From positions 620,001 through 684,000 of the forward strand of contig NC_007796.1 in NCBI RefSeq assembly GCF_000013445.1: a stretch of 64,000 nt of DNA. The letters run 5' to 3'. The notes beneath the pieces are model-generated. The model saw only the letters and a program-made list of their open reading frames with translations. It did no database searches and was not told the DNA's origin. This DNA is from Methanospirillum hungatei JF-1. Lineage in GTDB: Archaea; Halobacteriota; Methanomicrobia; Methanomicrobiales; Methanospirillaceae. This document shows positions 63,289 through 64,000 of the stretch, piece by piece. The first letter of the stretch is position 1; the number at the start of each line of letters is the position of its first letter. A program made the translations under genes and the position numbers.

Positions 63289-64000
63289 TCAGAGGAGCTT
63301 TATATATCCGGGTGCCGGTTGATAGACTTCATCTTCCGCTACAAGATTTCGAATGGTATTTCTGACCAGTTCATCAGCAAGGGCTGCACGCCGTGTGTAT
63401 TTCTGGATGTCGTCGATATGAATCCCGCGTGGACCTGAATATTCCTTTATTATTGACAGGATAAGTTCTGCAGGATCCACAGGTGGTCCTGGTTCTTTTA
63501 TAACTCCCAGTGCTTTCTCCGCTCGTTCAGCAAATCCTGTCAAATGTCCGTACTGGATATGATAGTGGGTTTGTGCTTCCCGCATTTCTTCATTCAAATC
63601 ACCGGAAAGAAGACCTTTTCGCAGTTCATGAAGCCGGTTAAGGAGAGAACCAGCCGCAGCTTGAATCCATATATCCCGGTCCTGCTTTGTTGCTATTCTG
63701 CATGTCTCAACTATCCATCGTATCGTTCTGTTATCTGATCCTGTATTTTTCTCCGGATGGGCAGTAACACTCAGAAACAAGGGAGGAACCAGATCTGCGG
63801 GTTCCAGAGAGTCGAGTGTCTGAGGTTTTATTATAAGACTGACTGCTCCGGTTGGGTCTGCAATCCTGATGATTTCTCCCTGTCTGCCAGGTTCATAGCT
63901 GGTCAGAGCTCCCGTAAGCCAAATCTTCTGAATATTACCTCCGGTAGGTGTGAGGATACGGGAGAGCTGTTCTTTTTGCGCAATCAGGTAATCGGTCTGT
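63289..64000 (-). CDS. OB-fold RPA-like protein (5' end outside window)
   Basis: The frame is open from 63289 through the right edge: 237 codons visible. The beta-rich part (IQKIWLTGALTSYEPGRQGEIIRIADPTGAVSLIIKPQ) is an OB-fold, then a helical linker, and a C-terminal winged helix (IDDIQKYTRRAALADELVRNTIRNLVAEDEVYQP). Fits the archaeal RPA-associated COG3390-type proteins that join single-strand DNA binding. First gene of the operon with the phosphoesterase and helicase. Confidence 0.75.
   Translation of the reverse strand, partial: QTDYLIAQKEQLSRILTPTGGNIQKIWLTGALTSYEPGRQGEIIRIADPTGAVSLIIKPQTLDSLEPADLVPPLFLSVTAHPEKNTGSDNRTIRWIVETCRIATKQDRDIWIQAAAGSLLNRLHELRKGLLSGDLNEEMREAQTHYHIQYGHLTGFAERAEKALGVIKEPGPPVDPAELILSIIKEYSGPRGIHIDDIQKYTRRAALADELVRNTIRNLVAEDEVYQPAPGYIKLL

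Overview
The window is a methanogen chromosome segment. It carries archaeal TATA-binding proteins, an archaeal histone, two adjacent methanofuran-biosynthesis genes (tyramine-glutamate ligase MfnD and the MfnF synthase), TrpB2, an Lhr-type helicase and TATA boxes 20-30 bp upstream of several starts. The abundance of soluble receiver-PAS-histidine kinase proteins, the paired acetate-activating enzymes and the general gene style point to Methanomicrobiales. Methanospirillum is my best guess; that genus call is an inference from style, not a database match.

Bases 1-43,200 are mostly core genome. In order: a lipoprotein end, a universal stress protein, two REC-PAS-kinase proteins, membrane proteins of unknown role and a secreted beta-helix protein; an AddB/AddA-like helicase-nuclease pair (10.4-17.3 kb); amylomaltase plus a GH57/DUF3536 protein (17.3-21.4 kb); a HEPN-like protein; an IS1634-like element inserted in the TATA box of a phosphofructokinase gene (22.7-25.5 kb); a TrpB2/NAD-kinase-like pair; an amino acid permease; a tight ACT-domain/Sua5/nucleotidyltransferase cluster; an orphan Cas4-like protein with an altered active site, next to a DUF3467 gene. 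Then come ADP-forming and AMP-forming acetate activation, divergently arranged, followed by TBP 1, rpiA, surE, mfnD-mfnF and an HTH regulator.

Bases 43,200-57,250 are an accessory zone holding a histone gene, decayed genes and small modules. It contains three 128-bp MITE copies, an IS1182-like element with matching ends (their likely mobiliser), a ~520-bp direct repeat flanking a VapBC-like pair, and several toxin-antitoxin or nucleotidyltransferase modules: PIN/antitoxin, a broken PIN with intact antitoxin, VapBC, HicAB and a frameshifted MNT. One MITE splits a gene exactly; removing it and one copy of its 6-bp target duplication restores the reading frame. The zone ends at a tRNA-Leu(CAG) gene.

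Bases 57,400-64,000 return to core genes: a second AMP-forming acyl-CoA synthetase divergent from a second TBP gene, then a cluster of Lhr-type helicase, metallophosphoesterase and an OB-fold RPA-like protein that runs off the right edge. The most unusual signals are the repeated pairing of an acyl-CoA synthetase gene with a TBP gene, with an identical 12-bp upstream word at one member of each pair, and the MITE/IS1182 system with its clean gene split.
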